Source of the DNA: Luzula sylvatica
Taxonomy: Eukaryota > Streptophyta > Magnoliopsida > Poales > Juncaceae
NCBI GenBank assembly: GCA_946800325.1
Contig: OX326958.1
Location: 16,210,992 to 16,274,991 of the forward strand
DNA: 64,000 nt
Reading direction: 5' to 3'
Position numbers and translations under genes: made by a program. Shown here piece after piece: positions 13,201 to 26,834 of this stretch; within the stretch, counting starts at the first letter, position 1, and the number at the start of each line of letters is the position of its first letter. The notes under the pieces are model-generated. The model saw only the letters and a program-made list of their open reading frames with translations, did not search any database and was not told the origin of the DNA.

Positions 13201-15090
13201 CGAAATACAAACTTTCTTAGTGTTTGTGAAATTTGGTGAAAAGTTATGTACTAAAAGATACGATACAAATGATCTAAAACCACGTTATTTGAACTCCTCA
13301 AAGCGTTAAAATCTTGTTTTGAATCGAAAAACAAACTTTCTTAGTGTTTGTGAAATTTGGTGAAAAGTTATGTACTAAAAGATACGATACAAATGATCTA
13401 AAAACAAGTTATTTGAACTCCTCAAAGCGTTAAAATCTTGTTTTGAATCGAAAAACAAACTTTCTTAGTGTTTGTGAAATTTGGTGAAAAGTTATGTACT
13501 AAAAGATACGATACAAATGATCTAAAAACTTGTTATTTGAACACCTCAAAGCGTTAAAATCTTGTTTTGAATCGAAAAACAAACTTTCTTAGTGTTTGTG
13601 AAATTTGGTGAAAAGTTATGTAGTAAAAGATACGATACAAATGATCTAGAAACACGTTATTTGAACTCCTCATAGCGTTAAAATCTTGTTTTGAATCGAA
13701 AAACAAACTTTCTTAGTGTTTGTGAAATTTGGTGAAAAGTTATGTACTAAAAGATACGATACAAATGATCTAAAAACTTGTTATTTAAACACCTCAAAGC
13801 GTTAAAATCTTGTTTTGAATCGAAAAACAAACTTTCTTAGTGTTTGTGAAATTTGGTGAAAAGTTATGTACTAAAAGATACGATACAAATGATCTAAAAA
13901 CAAGTTATTTGAACTCCTCAAAGCGTTAAAATCTTGTTTTGAATCGAAAAACAAACTTTCTTAGTGTTTGTGAAATTTGGTGAAAAGTTATGTAGTAAAA
14001 GATACGATACAAATGATCTAGAAACACGTTATTTGAACTCCTCATAGCGTTAAAATCTTGTTTTGAATCGAAATACAAACTTTCTTAGTGTTTGTGAAAT
14101 TTGGTGAAAAGTTATGTACTAAAAGATACGATACAAATGATCTAAAACCACGTTATTTGAACTCCTCAAAGCGTTAAAATCTTGTTTTGAATCGAAAAAC
14201 AAACTTTCTTAGTGTTTGTGAAATTTGGTGAAAAGTTATGTACTAAAAGATACTATACAAATGATCTAAAAACATGTTATTTGAACTCCTCAAAGCGTTA
14301 AAATCTTGTTTTGAATCGAAAAACAAACTTTCTTAGTGTTTGTGAAATTTGGTGAAAAGTTATGTACTAAAAGATACGATACAAATGATCTAAAAACACG
14401 TTATTTGAACTCCTCAAAGCGTTAAAATCTGGTTTTGAATCGAAAAACAAACTTTCTTAGTGTTTGTGAAATTTGGTGAAAAGTTATGTAGTAAAAGATA
14501 CGATACTAATGATCTAGGAACACGTTATTTGAACTCCTCAAAGCGTTAAAATCTTGTTTTGAATCGAAAAACAAACTTTCTTAGTGTTTGTGAAATTTGG
14601 CGAAAAGTTATGTACTGAAAGATACGATACAAATAATCTAAAAACACGTTATTTGAACTCCTCAAAGCGTTAAAATCTTGTTTTGAATCGAAAAACAAAC
14701 TTTCTTAGTGTTTGTGAAATTTGGTGAAAAGTTATGTAGTAAAAGATACGATACAAATGATCTAGAAACACGTTATTTGAACTCCTCAAAGCGTTAAAAT
14801 CTTGTTTTGAATCGAAAAACAAACTTTCTTAGTGTTTGTGAAATTTGGTGAAAAGTTATGTACTAAAAGATACGATACAAATGATCTAAAAACACGTTAT
14901 TTGAACTCCTCAAAGCGTTAAAATCTGGTTTTGAATCGAAAAACAAACTTTCTTAGTGTTTGTGAAATTTGGTGAAAAGTTATGTACTAAAAGATACGAT
15001 ACAAATGATCTAAAAACACGTTATTTGAACTCCTCAAAGCGTTAAAATCTGGTTTTGAATCGAAAAACAAACTTTCTTAGTGTTTGTGAA
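10217..15090 (+). repeat. 4712-bp segmental duplication, copy 2
   Basis: Second tandem copy. Correspondence continues to about 15090; at 15098 this copy has GGCG where 10386 has GGTG. At every landmark checked inside the two copies no difference was found, so the duplication looks recent relative to monomer divergence. Confidence 0.88.
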
Positions 15091-15349
15091 ATTTGGCGAA
15101 AAGTTATGTAGTAAAAGATACGATACTAATGATCTAGGAACACGTTATTTGAACTCCTCAAAGCGTTAAAATCTTGTTTTGAATCGAAAAACAAACTTTC
15201 TTAGTGTTTGTGAAATTTGGTGAAAAGTTATGTACTGAAAGATACGATACAAATGATCTAAAAACACGTTATTTGAACTCCTCAAAGCGTTAAAATCTTG
15301 TTTTGAATCGAAAAACAAACTTTCTTAGTGTTTGTGAAATTTGGTGAAA

Positions 15350-16096
15350 CGTTATGTAGTAAAAGATACGATACAAATGATCTAGAAACACGTTATTTGA
15401 ACTCCTCAAAGCGTTAAAATCTGGTTTTGAATCGAAAAACAAACTTTCTTAGTGTTTGTGAAATTTGGTGAAAAGTTATGTACTAAAAGATACGATACAA
15501 ATGATCTAAAAACACGTTATTTGAACTCCTCAAAGCGTTCAAATCTGGTTTTGAATCGAAAAACAAACTTTCTTAGTGTTTGTGAAATTTGGCGAAAAGT
15601 TATGTAGTAAAAGATACGATACTAATGATCTAGGAACACGTTATTTGAACTCCTCAAAGCGTTAAAATCTTGTTTTGAATCGAAAAACAAACTTTCTTAG
15701 TGTTTGTGAAATTTGGTGAAACGTTATGTAGTAAAAGATACGATACAAATGATCTAGAAACACGTTATTTGAACTCCTCAAAGCGTTAAAATCTGGTTTT
15801 GAATCGAAAAACAAACTTTCTTAGTGTTTGTGAAATTTGGTGAAAAGTTATGTACTAAAAGATACGATACAAATGATCTAAAAACACGTTATTTGAACTC
15901 CTCAAAGCGTTAAAATCTGGTTTTGAATCGAAAAACAAACTTTCTTAGTGTTTGTGAAATTTGGCGAAAAGTTATGTAGTAAAAGATACGATACTAATGA
16001 TCTAGGAACACGTTATTTGAACTCCTCAAAGCGTTAAAATCTTGTTTTGAATCGAAAAACAAACTTTCTTAGTGTTTGTGAAATTTGGTGAAAAGT
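15350..16096 (+). repeat. 372-bp tandem duplication marked by GAAACG monomers
   Basis: The GAAACGTTATG marker at about 15350 recurs at 15722, 372 bp away, followed by the same order: AGAAAC/CTGG, CTGG/GGCG and CTAAT-AGGAAC monomers. The second copy ends with TACTGA. A single substitution (GTTCAAATC at 15539) distinguishes copy 1. Confidence 0.7.
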
Positions 16097-16212
16097 TATG
16101 TACTGAAAGATACGATACAAATGATCTAAAAACACGTTATTTGAACTCCTCAAAGCGTTAAAATCTTGTTTTGAATCGAAAAACAAACTTTCTTAGTGTT
16201 TGTGAAATTTGG

Positions 16213-16977
16213 TGAAAAGTTATGTAGTAAAAGATACGATACAAATGATCTAGAAACACGTTATTTGAACTCCTCATAGCGTTAAAATCTTGTTTTGAAT
16301 CGAAAAACAAACTTTCTTAGTGTTTGTGAAATTTGGTGAAAAGTTATGTACTAAAAGATACGATACAAATGATCTAAAAACTTGTTATTTGAACACCTCA
16401 AAGCGTTAAAATCTTGTTTTGAATCGAAAAACAAACTTTCTTAGTATTTGTGAAATTTGGTGAAAAGTTATGTACTAAAAGATACGATACAAATGATCTA
16501 AAAACAAGTTATTTGAACTCCTCAAAGCGTTAAAATCTTGTTTTGAATCGAAAAACAAACTTTCTTAGTGTTTGTGAAATTTGGTGAAAAGTTATGTAGT
16601 AAAAGATACGATACAAATGATCTAGAAACACGTTATTTGAACTCCTCATAGCGTTAAAATCTTGTTTTGAATCGAAAAACAAACTTTCTTAGTGTTTGTG
16701 AAATTTGGTGAAAAGTTATGTACTAAAAGATACGATACAAATGATCTAAAAACTTGTTATTTGAACACCTCAAAGCGTTAAAATCTTGTTTTGAATCGAA
16801 AAACAAACTTTCTTAGTGTTTGTGAAATTTGGTGAAAAGTTATGTACTAAAAGATACGATACAAATGATCTAAAAACAAGTTATTTGAACTCCTCAAAGC
16901 GTTAAAATCTTGTTTTGAATCGAAAAACAAACTTTCTTAGTGTTTGTGAAATTTGGTGAAAAGTTATGTACTGAAAG
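16213..16977 (+). repeat. 372-bp three-monomer higher-order unit, two consecutive copies
   Basis: Three monomer types follow each other in fixed order: AGAAAC with CATAGCG, then AAACTTG with GAACACC, then AAACAAG. The trio is repeated at once, giving a 372-bp period. The same trio, alone or doubled, is seen near 22.4-23.1, 24.0-24.3, 28.5-29.2, 31.4-32.1, 37.8-38.4, 42.2-42.6, 46.3-47.0, 48.0-48.6, 59.1-59.8 and 62.2-62.9 kb. Confidence 0.8.
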
Positions 16978-17052
16978 ATACGATACAAATGATCTAAAAA
17001 CACGTTATTTGAACTCCTCAAAGCGTTAAAATCTTGTTTTGAATCGAAAAAA

Positions 17053-18440
17053 AAACTTTCTTAGTGTTTGTGAAATTTGGTGAAAAGTTGTGTAGTAAAA
17101 GATACGATACAAATGATCTAGAAACACGTTATTTGAACTCCTCAAAGCGTTAAAATCTTGTTTTGAATCGAAAAACAAACTTTCTTAGTGTTTGTGAAAT
17201 TTGGTGAAAAGTTATGTAGTAAAAGATACGATACAAATGATCTAAAAACACGTTATTTGAAGTCATAAAAGCGTTAAAATCTTGTTTTGAATCGAAAAAC
17301 AAACTTTCTTAGTGTTTGTGAAATTTGGTGAAACGTTATGTAGTAAAAGATACGATACAAATGATCTAGAAACACGTTATTTGAACTCCTCAAAGCGTTA
17401 AAATCTTGTTTTGAATCGAAAAACAAACTTTCTTAGTGTTTGTGAAATTTGGTGAAAAGTTATGTACTAAAAGATACGATACAAATGATCTAAAAACACG
17501 TTATTTGAACTCCTCAAAGCGTTAAAATCTGGTTTTGAATCGAAAAACAAACTTTCTTAGTGTTTGTGAAATTTGGTGAAAAGTTATGTACTAAAAGATA
17601 CGATACAAATGATCTAAAAACACGTTATTTGAACTCCTCAAAGCGTTAAAATCTTGTTTTGAATCGAAAAACAAACTTTCTTAGTGTTTGTGAAATTTGG
17701 TGAAAAGTTATGTAGTAAAAGATACGATACAAATGATCTAGAAACACGTTATTTGAACTCCTCATAGCGTTAAAATCTTGTTTTGAATCGAAAAACAAAC
17801 TTTCTTAGTGTTTGTGAAATTTGGTGAAAAGTTATGTACTAAAAGATACGATACAAATGATCTAAAAACTTGTTATTTGAACACCTCAAAGCGTTAAAAT
17901 CTTGTTTTGAATCGAAAAACAAACTTTCTTAGTGTTTGTGAAATTTGGTGAAAAGTTATGTACTAAAAGATACGATACAAATGATCTAAAAACAAGTTAT
18001 TTGAACTCCTCAAAGCGTTAAAATCTTGTTTTGAATCGAAAAACAAACTTTCTTAGTGTTTGTGAAATTTGGTGAAACGTTATGTAGTAAAAGATACGAT
18101 ACAAATGATCTAGAAACACGTTATTTGAACTCCTCAAAGCGTTAAAATCTGGTTTTGAATCGAAAAACAAACTTTCTTAGTGTTTGTGAAATTTGGTGAA
18201 AAGTTATGTAGTAAAAGATACGATACAAATGATCTAGAAACACGTTATTTGAACTCCTCATAGCGTTAAAATCTGGTTTTGAATCGAAAAACAAACTTTC
18301 TTAGTGTTTGTGAAATTTGGTGAAAAGTTATGTACTAAAAGATACGATACAAATGATCTAAAAACACGTTATTTGAACTCCTCAAAGCGTTAAAATCTGG
18401 TTTTGAATCGAAAAACAAACTTTCTTAGTGTTTGTGAAAT
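17053..18440 (+). repeat. 1488-bp segmental duplication (12 monomers), copy 1
   Basis: Matches 18541-19928. Shared diagnostic features are GTTGTG (17087/18575) and the unusual AGTCATAAAA monomer (17261/18749). The left limit is set by a nine-A run at 17047 that is absent from copy 2. Confidence 0.88.
17237..17360 (+). repeat. Divergent monomer with AGTCATAAAA in place of ACTCCTCAAA
   Basis: Clustered substitutions at monomer positions 25-31 change GAACTCCTCAAAG to GAAGTCATAAAAG without altering length. This is the most clustered change in any monomer noticed in the window. It exists twice, here and at 18725-18848, because of the 1488-bp duplication. Clustering suggests one conversion-like or mutational event. 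Confidence 0.85.
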
Positions 18441-18540
18441 TTGGTGAAAAGTTGTGTAGTAAAAGATACGATACAAATGATCTAGAAACACGTTATTTGA
18501 ACTCCTCAAAGCGTTAAAATCTTGTTTTGAATCGAAAAAC

Positions 18541-19928
18541 AAACTTTCTTAGTGTTTGTGAAATTTGGTGAAAAGTTGTGTAGTAAAAGATACGATACAA
18601 ATGATCTAGAAACACGTTATTTGAACTCCTCAAAGCGTTAAAATCTTGTTTTGAATCGAAAAACAAACTTTCTTAGTGTTTGTGAAATTTGGTGAAAAGT
18701 TATGTAGTAAAAGATACGATACAAATGATCTAAAAACACGTTATTTGAAGTCATAAAAGCGTTAAAATCTTGTTTTGAATCGAAAAACAAACTTTCTTAG
18801 TGTTTGTGAAATTTGGTGAAACGTTATGTAGTAAAAGATACGATACAAATGATCTAGAAACACGTTATTTGAACTCCTCAAAGCGTTAAAATCTTGTTTT
18901 GAATCGAAAAACAAACTTTCTTAGTGTTTGTGAAATTTGGTGAAAAGTTATGTACTAAAAGATACGATACAAATGATCTAAAAACACGTTATTTGAACTC
19001 CTCAAAGCGTTAAAATCTGGTTTTGAATCGAAAAACAAACTTTCTTAGTGTTTGTGAAATTTGGTGAAAAGTTATGTACTAAAAGATACGATACAAATGA
19101 TCTAAAAACACGTTATTTGAACTCCTCAAAGCGTTAAAATCTTGTTTTGAATCGAAAAACAAACTTTCTTAGTGTTTGTGAAATTTGGTGAAAAGTTATG
19201 TAGTAAAAGATACGATACAAATGATCTAGAAACACGTTATTTGAACTCCTCATAGCGTTAAAATCTTGTTTTGAATCGAAAAACAAACTTTCTTAGTGTT
19301 TGTGAAATTTGGTGAAAAGTTATGTACTAAAAGATACGATACAAATGATCTAAAAACTTGTTATTTGAACACCTCAAAGCGTTAAAATCTTGTTTTGAAT
19401 CGAAAAACAAACTTTCTTAGTGTTTGTGAAATTTGGTGAAAAGTTATGTACTAAAAGATACGATACAAATGATCTAAAAACAAGTTATTTGAACTCCTCA
19501 AAGCGTTAAAATCTTGTTTTGAATCGAAAAACAAACTTTCTTAGTGTTTGTGAAATTTGGTGAAACGTTATGTAGTAAAAGATACGATACAAATGATCTA
19601 GAAACACGTTATTTGAACTCCTCAAAGCGTTAAAATCTGGTTTTGAATCGAAAAACAAACTTTCTTAGTGTTTGTGAAATTTGGTGAAAAGTTATGTAGT
19701 AAAAGATACGATACAAATGATCTAGAAACACGTTATTTGAACTCCTCATAGCGTTAAAATCTGGTTTTGAATCGAAAAACAAACTTTCTTAGTGTTTGTG
19801 AAATTTGGTGAAAAGTTATGTACTAAAAGATACGATACAAATGATCTAAAAACACGTTATTTGAACTCCTCAAAGCGTTAAAATCTGGTTTTGAATCGAA
19901 AAACAAACTTTCTTAGTGTTTGTGAAAT
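18541..19928 (+). repeat. 1488-bp segmental duplication, copy 2
   Basis: Second tandem copy of the 12-monomer block. It ends where copy 1 has GTTGTG (18451) but this copy has ACGTTATG (19938). Confidence 0.87.
18725..18848 (+). repeat. Divergent AGTCATAAAA monomer, duplicate copy
   Basis: Same clustered variant as the monomer at 17237, 1488 bp downstream; a useful marker of the segmental copy. Confidence 0.85.
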
Positions 19929-21128
19929 TTGGTGAAACGTTATGTAGTAAAAGATACGATACAAATGATCTAGAAACACGTTATTTGAACTCCTCAAAGC
20001 GTTAAAATCTTGTTTTGAATCGAAAAACAAACTTTCTTAGTGTTTGTGAAATTTGGTGAAAAGTTATGTACTAAAAGATACGATACAAATGATCTAAAAA
20101 CACGTTATTTGAACTCCTCAAAGCGTTAAAATCTGGTTTTGAATCGAAAAACAAACTTTCTTAGTGTTTGTGAAATTTGGTGAAAAGTTATGTACTAAAA
20201 GATACGATACAAATGATCTAAAAACACGTTATTTGAACTCCTCAAAGCGTTAAAATCTTGTTTTGAATCGAAAAACAAACTTTCTTAGTGTTTGTGAAAT
20301 TTGGCGAAAAGTTATGTAGTAAAAGATACGATACTAATGATCTAGGAACACGTTATTTGAACTCCTCAAAGCGTTAAAATCTTGTTTTGAATCGAAAAAC
20401 AAACTTTCTTAGTGTTTGTGAAATTTGGTGAAAAGTTATGTACTGAAAGATACGATACAAATGATCTAAAAACACGTTATTTGAACTCCTCAAAGCGTTA
20501 AAATCTTGTTTTGAATCGAAAAACAAACTTTCTTAGTGTTTGTGAAATTTGGTGAAACGTTATGTAGTAAAAGATACGATACAAATGATCTAGAAACACG
20601 TTATTTGAACTCCTCAAAGCGTTAAAATCTGGTTTTGAATCGAAAAACAAACTTTCTTAGTGTTTGTGAAATTTGGTGAAAAGTTATGTACTAAAAGATA
20701 CGATACAAATGATCTAAAAACACGTTATTTGAACTCCTCAAAGCGTTAAAATCTGGTTTTGAATCGAAAAACAAACTTTCTTAGTGTTTGTGAAATTTGG
20801 CGAAAAGTTATGTAGTAAAAGATACGATACTAATGATCTAGGAACACGTTATTTGAACTCCTCAAAGCGTTAAAATCTTGTTTTGAATCGAAAAACAAAC
20901 TTTCTTAGTGTTTGTGAAATTTGGTGAAAAGTTATGTACTGAAAGATACGATACAAATGATCTAAAAACACGTTATTTGAACTCCTCAAAGCGTTAAAAT
21001 CTTGTTTTGAATCGAAAAACAAACTTTCTTAGTGTTTGTGAAATTTGGTGAAAAGTTATGTAGTAAAAGATACGATACAAATGATCTAGAAACACGTTAT
21101 TTGAACTCCTCATAGCGTTAAAATCTTG
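19765..21128 (+). repeat. 1364-bp segmental duplication (11 monomers), copy 1
   Basis: The order of monomer variants from the GAAACG marker at 19937 repeats from 21301 (1364 bp = 11 x 124). Copies are near-identical but not perfect: copy 2 carries GTTATAATC at about 21614, CTGG where copy 1 has CTTG at 20258, and AGAACACG at 22081. Confidence 0.78.
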
Positions 21129-22574
21129 TTTTGAATCGAAAAACAAACTTTCTTAGTGTTTGTGAAATTTGGTGAAAAGTTATGTACTAAAAGATACGAT
21201 ACAAATGATCTAAAAACACGTTATTTGAACTCCTCAAAGCGTTAAAATCTGGTTTTGAATCGAAAAACAAACTTTCTTAGTGTTTGTGAAATTTGGTGAA
21301 ACGTTATGTAGTAAAAGATACGATACAAATGATCTAGAAACACGTTATTTGAACTCCTCAAAGCGTTAAAATCTTGTTTTGAATCGAAAAACAAACTTTC
21401 TTAGTGTTTGTGAAATTTGGTGAAAAGTTATGTACTAAAAGATACGATACAAATGATCTAAAAACACGTTATTTGAACTCCTCAAAGCGTTAAAATCTGG
21501 TTTTGAATCGAAAAACAAACTTTCTTAGTGTTTGTGAAATTTGGTGAAAAGTTATGTACTAAAAGATACGATACAAATGATCTAAAAACACGTTATTTGA
21601 ACTCCTCAAAGCGTTATAATCTGGTTTTGAATCGAAAAACAAACTTTCTTAGTGTTTGTGAAATTTGGCGAAAAGTTATGTAGTAAAAGATACGATACTA
21701 ATGATCTAGGAACACGTTATTTGAACTCCTCAAAGCGTTAAAATCTTGTTTTGAATCGAAAAACAAACTTTCTTAGTGTTTGTGAAATTTGGTGAAAAGT
21801 TATGTACTGAAAGATACGATACAAATGATCTAAAAACACGTTATTTGAACTCCTCAAAGCGTTAAAATCTTGTTTTGAATCGAAAAACAAACTTTCTTAG
21901 TGTTTGTGAAATTTGGTGAAACGTTATGTAGTAAAAGATACGATACAAATGATCTAGAAACACGTTATTTGAACTCCTCAAAGCGTTAAAATCTGGTTTT
22001 GAATCGAAAAACAAACTTTCTTAGTGTTTGTGAAATTTGGTGAAAAGTTATGTACTAAAAGATACGATACAAATGATCTAAGAACACGTTATTTGAACTC
22101 CTCAAAGCGTTAAAATCTGGTTTTGAATCGAAAAACAAACTTTCTTAGTGTTTGTGAAATTTGGCGAAAAGTTATGTAGTAAAAGATACGATACTAATGA
22201 TCTAGGAACACGTTATTTGAACTCCTCAAAGCGTTAAAATCTTGTTTTGAATCGAAAAACAAACTTTCTTAGTGTTTGTGAAATTTGGTGAAAAGTTATG
22301 TACTGAAAGATACGATACAAATGATCTAAAAACACGTTATTTGAACTCCTCAAAGCGTTAAAATCTTGTTTTGAATCGAAAAACAAACTTTCTTAGTGTT
22401 TGTGAAATTTGGTGAAAAGTTATGTAGTAAAAGATACGATACAAATGATCTAGAAACACGTTATTTGAACTCCTCATAGCGTTAAAATCTTGTTTTGAAT
22501 CGAAAAACAAACTTTCTTAGTGTTTGTGAAATTTGGTGAAAAGTTATGTACTAAAAGATACGATACAAATGATC
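21129..22574 (+). repeat. 1364-bp segmental duplication, copy 2
   Basis: Second tandem copy; correspondence ends where an AAACTTG monomer (22575) replaces AAACACG (21211). Confidence 0.77.
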
Positions 22575-25500
22575 TAAAAACTTGTTATTTGAACACCTCA
22601 AAGCGTTAAAATCTTGTTTTGAATCGAAAAACAAACTTTCTTAGTGTTTGTGAAATTTGGTGAAAAGTTATGTACTAAAAGATACGATACAAATGATCTA
22701 AAAACAAGTTATTTGAACTCCTCAAAGCGTTAAAATCTTGTTTTGAATCGAAAAACAAACTTTCTTAGTGTTTGTGAAATTTGGTGAAAAGTTATGTAGT
22801 AAAAGATACGATACAAATGATCTAGAAACACGTTATTTGAACTCCTCATAGCGTTAAAATCTTGTTTTGAATCGAAAAACAAACTTTCTTAGTGTTTGTG
22901 AAATTTGGTGAAAAGTTATGTACTAAAAGATACGATACAAATGATCTAAAAACTTGTTATTTGAACACCTCAAAGCGTTAAAATCTTGTTTTGAATCGAA
23001 AAACAAACTTTCTTAGTGTTCGTGAAATTTGGTGAAAAGTTATGTACTAAAAGATACGATACAAATGATCTAAAAACAAGTTATTTGAACTCCTCAAAGC
23101 GTTAAAATCTTGTTTTGAATCGAAAAACAAACTTTCTTAGTGTTTGTGAAATTTGGTGAAAAGTTATGTACTGAAAGATACGATACAAATGATCTAAAAA
23201 CACGTTATTTGAACTCCTCAAAGCGTTAAAATCTTGTTTTGAATCGAAAAACAAACTTTCTTAGTGTTTGTGAAATTTGGTGAAAAGTTGTGTAGTAAAA
23301 GATACGATACAAATGATCTAGAAACACGTTATTTGAACTCCTCAAAGCGTTAAAATCTTGTTTTGAATCGAAAAACAAACTTTCTTAGTGTTTGTGAAAT
23401 TTGGTGAAAAGTTATGTACTGAAAGATACGATACAAATGATCTAAAAACACGTTATTTGAACTCCTCAAAGCGTTAAAATCTTGTTTTGAATCGAAAAAC
23501 AAACTTTCTTAGTGTTTGTGAAATTTGGTGAAACGTTATGTAGTAAAAGATACGATACAAATGATCTAGAAACACGTTATTTGAACTCCTCAAAGCGTTA
23601 AAATCTTGTTTTGAATCGAAAAACAAACTTTCTTAGTGTTTGTGAAATTTGGTGAAAAGTTATGTACTAAAGGATACGATACAAATGATCTAAAAACACG
23701 TTATTTGAACTCCTCAAAGCGTTAAAATCTGGTTTTGAATCGAAAAACAAACTTTCTTAGTGTTTGTGAAATTTGGTGAAAAGTTATGTACTAAAAGATA
23801 CGATACAAATGATCTAAAAACACGTTATTTGAACTCCTCAAAGCGTTAAAATCTTGTTTTGAATCGAAAAACAAACTTTCTTAGTGTTTGTGAAATTTGG
23901 TGAAAAGTTATGTAGTAAAAGATACGATACAAATGATCTAGAAACACGTTATTTGAACTCCTCATAGCGTTAAAATCTTGTTTTGAATCGAAAAACAAAC
24001 TTTCTTAGTGTTTGTGAAATTTGGTGAAAAGTTATGTACTAAAAGATACGATACAAATGATCTAAAAACTTGTTATTTGAACACCTCAAAGCGTTAAAAT
24101 CTTGTTTTGAATCGAAAAACAAACTTTCTTAGTGTTTGTGAAATTTGGTGAAAAGTTATGTACTAAAAGATACGATACAAATGATCTAAAAACAAGTTAT
24201 TTGAACTCCTCAAAGCGTTAAAATCTTGTTTTGAATCGAAAAACAAACTTTCTTAGTGTTTGTGAAATTTGGTGAAAAGTTATGTAGTAAAAGATACGAT
24301 ACAAATGATCTAGAAACACGTTATTTGAACTCCTCATAGCGTTAAAATCTTGTTTTGAATCGAAAAACAAACTTTCTTAGTGTTTGTGAAATTTGGTGAA
24401 AAGTTATGTACTAAAAGATACGATACAAATGATCTAAAACCACGTTATTTGAACTCCTCAAAGCGTTAAAATCTTGTTTTGAATCGAAAAACAAACTTTC
24501 TTAGTGTTTGTGAAATTTGGTGAAAAGTTATGTACTAAAAGATACTATACAAATGATCTAAAAACATGTCATTTGAACTCCTCAAAGCGTTAAAATCTTG
24601 TTTTGAATCGAAAAACAAACTTTCTTAGTGTTTGTGAAATTTGGTGAAAAGTTATGTACTAAAAGATACGATACAAATGATCTAAAAACACGTTATTTGA
24701 ACTCCTCAAAGCGTTAAAATCTGGTTTTGAATCGAAAAACAAACTTTCTTAGTGTTTGTGAAATTTGGTGAAAAGTTATGTACTAAAAGATACGATACAA
24801 ATGATCTAAAAACACGTTATTTGAACTCCTCAAAGCGTTAAAATCTGGTTTTGAATCGAAAAACAAACTTTCTTAGTGTTTGTGAAATTTGGCGAAAAGT
24901 TATGTAGTAAAAGATACAATACTAATGATCTAGGAACACGTTATTTGAACTCCTCAAAGCGTTAAAATCTTGTTTTGAATCGAAAAACAAACTTTCTTAG
25001 TGTTTGTGAAATTTGGTGAAAAGTTATGTACTGAAAGATACGATACAAATGATCTAAAAACACGTTATTTGAACTCCTCAAAGCGTTAAAATCTTGTTTT
25101 GAATCGAAAAACAAACTTTCTTAGTGTATGTGAAATTTGGTGAAAAGTTATGTAGTAAAAGATACGATACAAATGATCTAGAAACACGTTATTTGAACTC
25201 CTCAAAGCGTTAAAATCTTGTTTTGAATCGAAAAACAAACTTTCTTAGTGTTCGTGAAATTTGGTGAAAAGTTATGTACTAAAAGATACGATACAAATGA
25301 TCTAAAAACACGTTATTTGAACTCCTCAAAGCATTAAAATCTGGTTTTGAATCGAAAAACAAACTTTCTTAGTGTTTGTGAAATTTGGTGAAAAGTTATG
25401 TACTAAAAGATACGATACAAATGATCTAAAAACACGTTATTTGAACTCCTCAAAGCGTTAAAATCTGGTTTTGAATCGAAAAACAAACTTTCTTAGTGTT

Positions 25501-26834
25501 TGTGAAATTTGGCGAAAAGTTATGTAGTAAAAGATACGATACTAATGATCTAGGAACACGTTATTTGAACTCCTCAAAGCGTTAAAATCTTGTTTTGAAT
25601 CGAAAAACAAACTTTCTTAGTGTTTGTGAAATTTGGTGAAAAGTTATGTACTGAAAGATACGATACAAATGATCTAAAAACACGTTATTTGAACTCCTCA
25701 AAGCGTTAAAATCTTGTTTTGAATCGAAAAACAAACTTTCTTAGTGTTTGTGAAATTTGGTGAAACGTTATGTAGTAAAAGATACGATACAAATGATCTA
25801 GAAACACGTTATTTGAACTCCTCAAAGCGTTAAAATCTGGTTTTGAATCGAAAAACAAACTTTCTTAGTGTTTGTGAAATTTGGTGAAAAGTTATGTACT
25901 AAAAGATACGATACAAATGATCTAAAAACACGTTATTTGAACTCCTCAAAGCGTTAAAATCTGGTTTTGAATCGAAAAACAAACTTTCTTAGTGTTTGTG
26001 AAATTTGGCGAAAAGTTATGTAGTAAAAGATACGATACAAATGATCTAGGAACACGTTATTTGAACTTCTCAAAGCGTTAAAATCTTGTTTTGAATCGAA
26101 AAACAAACTTTCTTAGTGTTTGTGAAATTTGGTGAAACGTTATGTAGTAAAAGATACGATACAAATGATCTAGAAACACGTTATTTGAACTCCTCAAAGC
26201 GTTAAAATCTGGTTTTGAATCGAAAAACAAACTTTCTTAGTGTTTGTGAAATTTGGTGAAAAGTTATGTACTAAAAGATACGATACAAATGATCTAAAAA
26301 CACGTTATTTGAACTCCTCAAAGCGTTAAAATCTGGTTTTGAATCGAAAAACAAACTTTCTTAGTGTTTGTGAAATTTGGCGAAAAGTTATGTAGTAAAA
26401 GATACGATACTAATGATCTAGGAACACGTTATTTGAACTCCTCAAAGCGTTAAAATCTTGTTTTGAATCGAAAAACAAACTTTCTTAGTGTTTGTGAAAT
26501 TTGGTGAAAAGTTATGTACTGAAAGATACGATACAAATGATCTAAAAACACGTTATTTGAACTCCTCAAAGCGTTAAAATCTTGTTTTGAATCGAAAAAC
26601 AAACTTTCTTAGTGTTTGTGAAATTTGGTGAAAAGTTATGTACTAAAAGATACGATACAAATGATCTAAAAACAAGTTATTTGAACTCCTCAAAGCGTTA
26701 AAATCTTGTTTTGAATCGAAAAACAAACTTTCTTAGTGTTTGTGAAATTTGGTGAAACGTTATGTAGTAAAAGATACGATACAAATGATCTAGAAACACG
26801 TTATTTGAACTCCTCAAAGCGTTAAAATCTGGTT

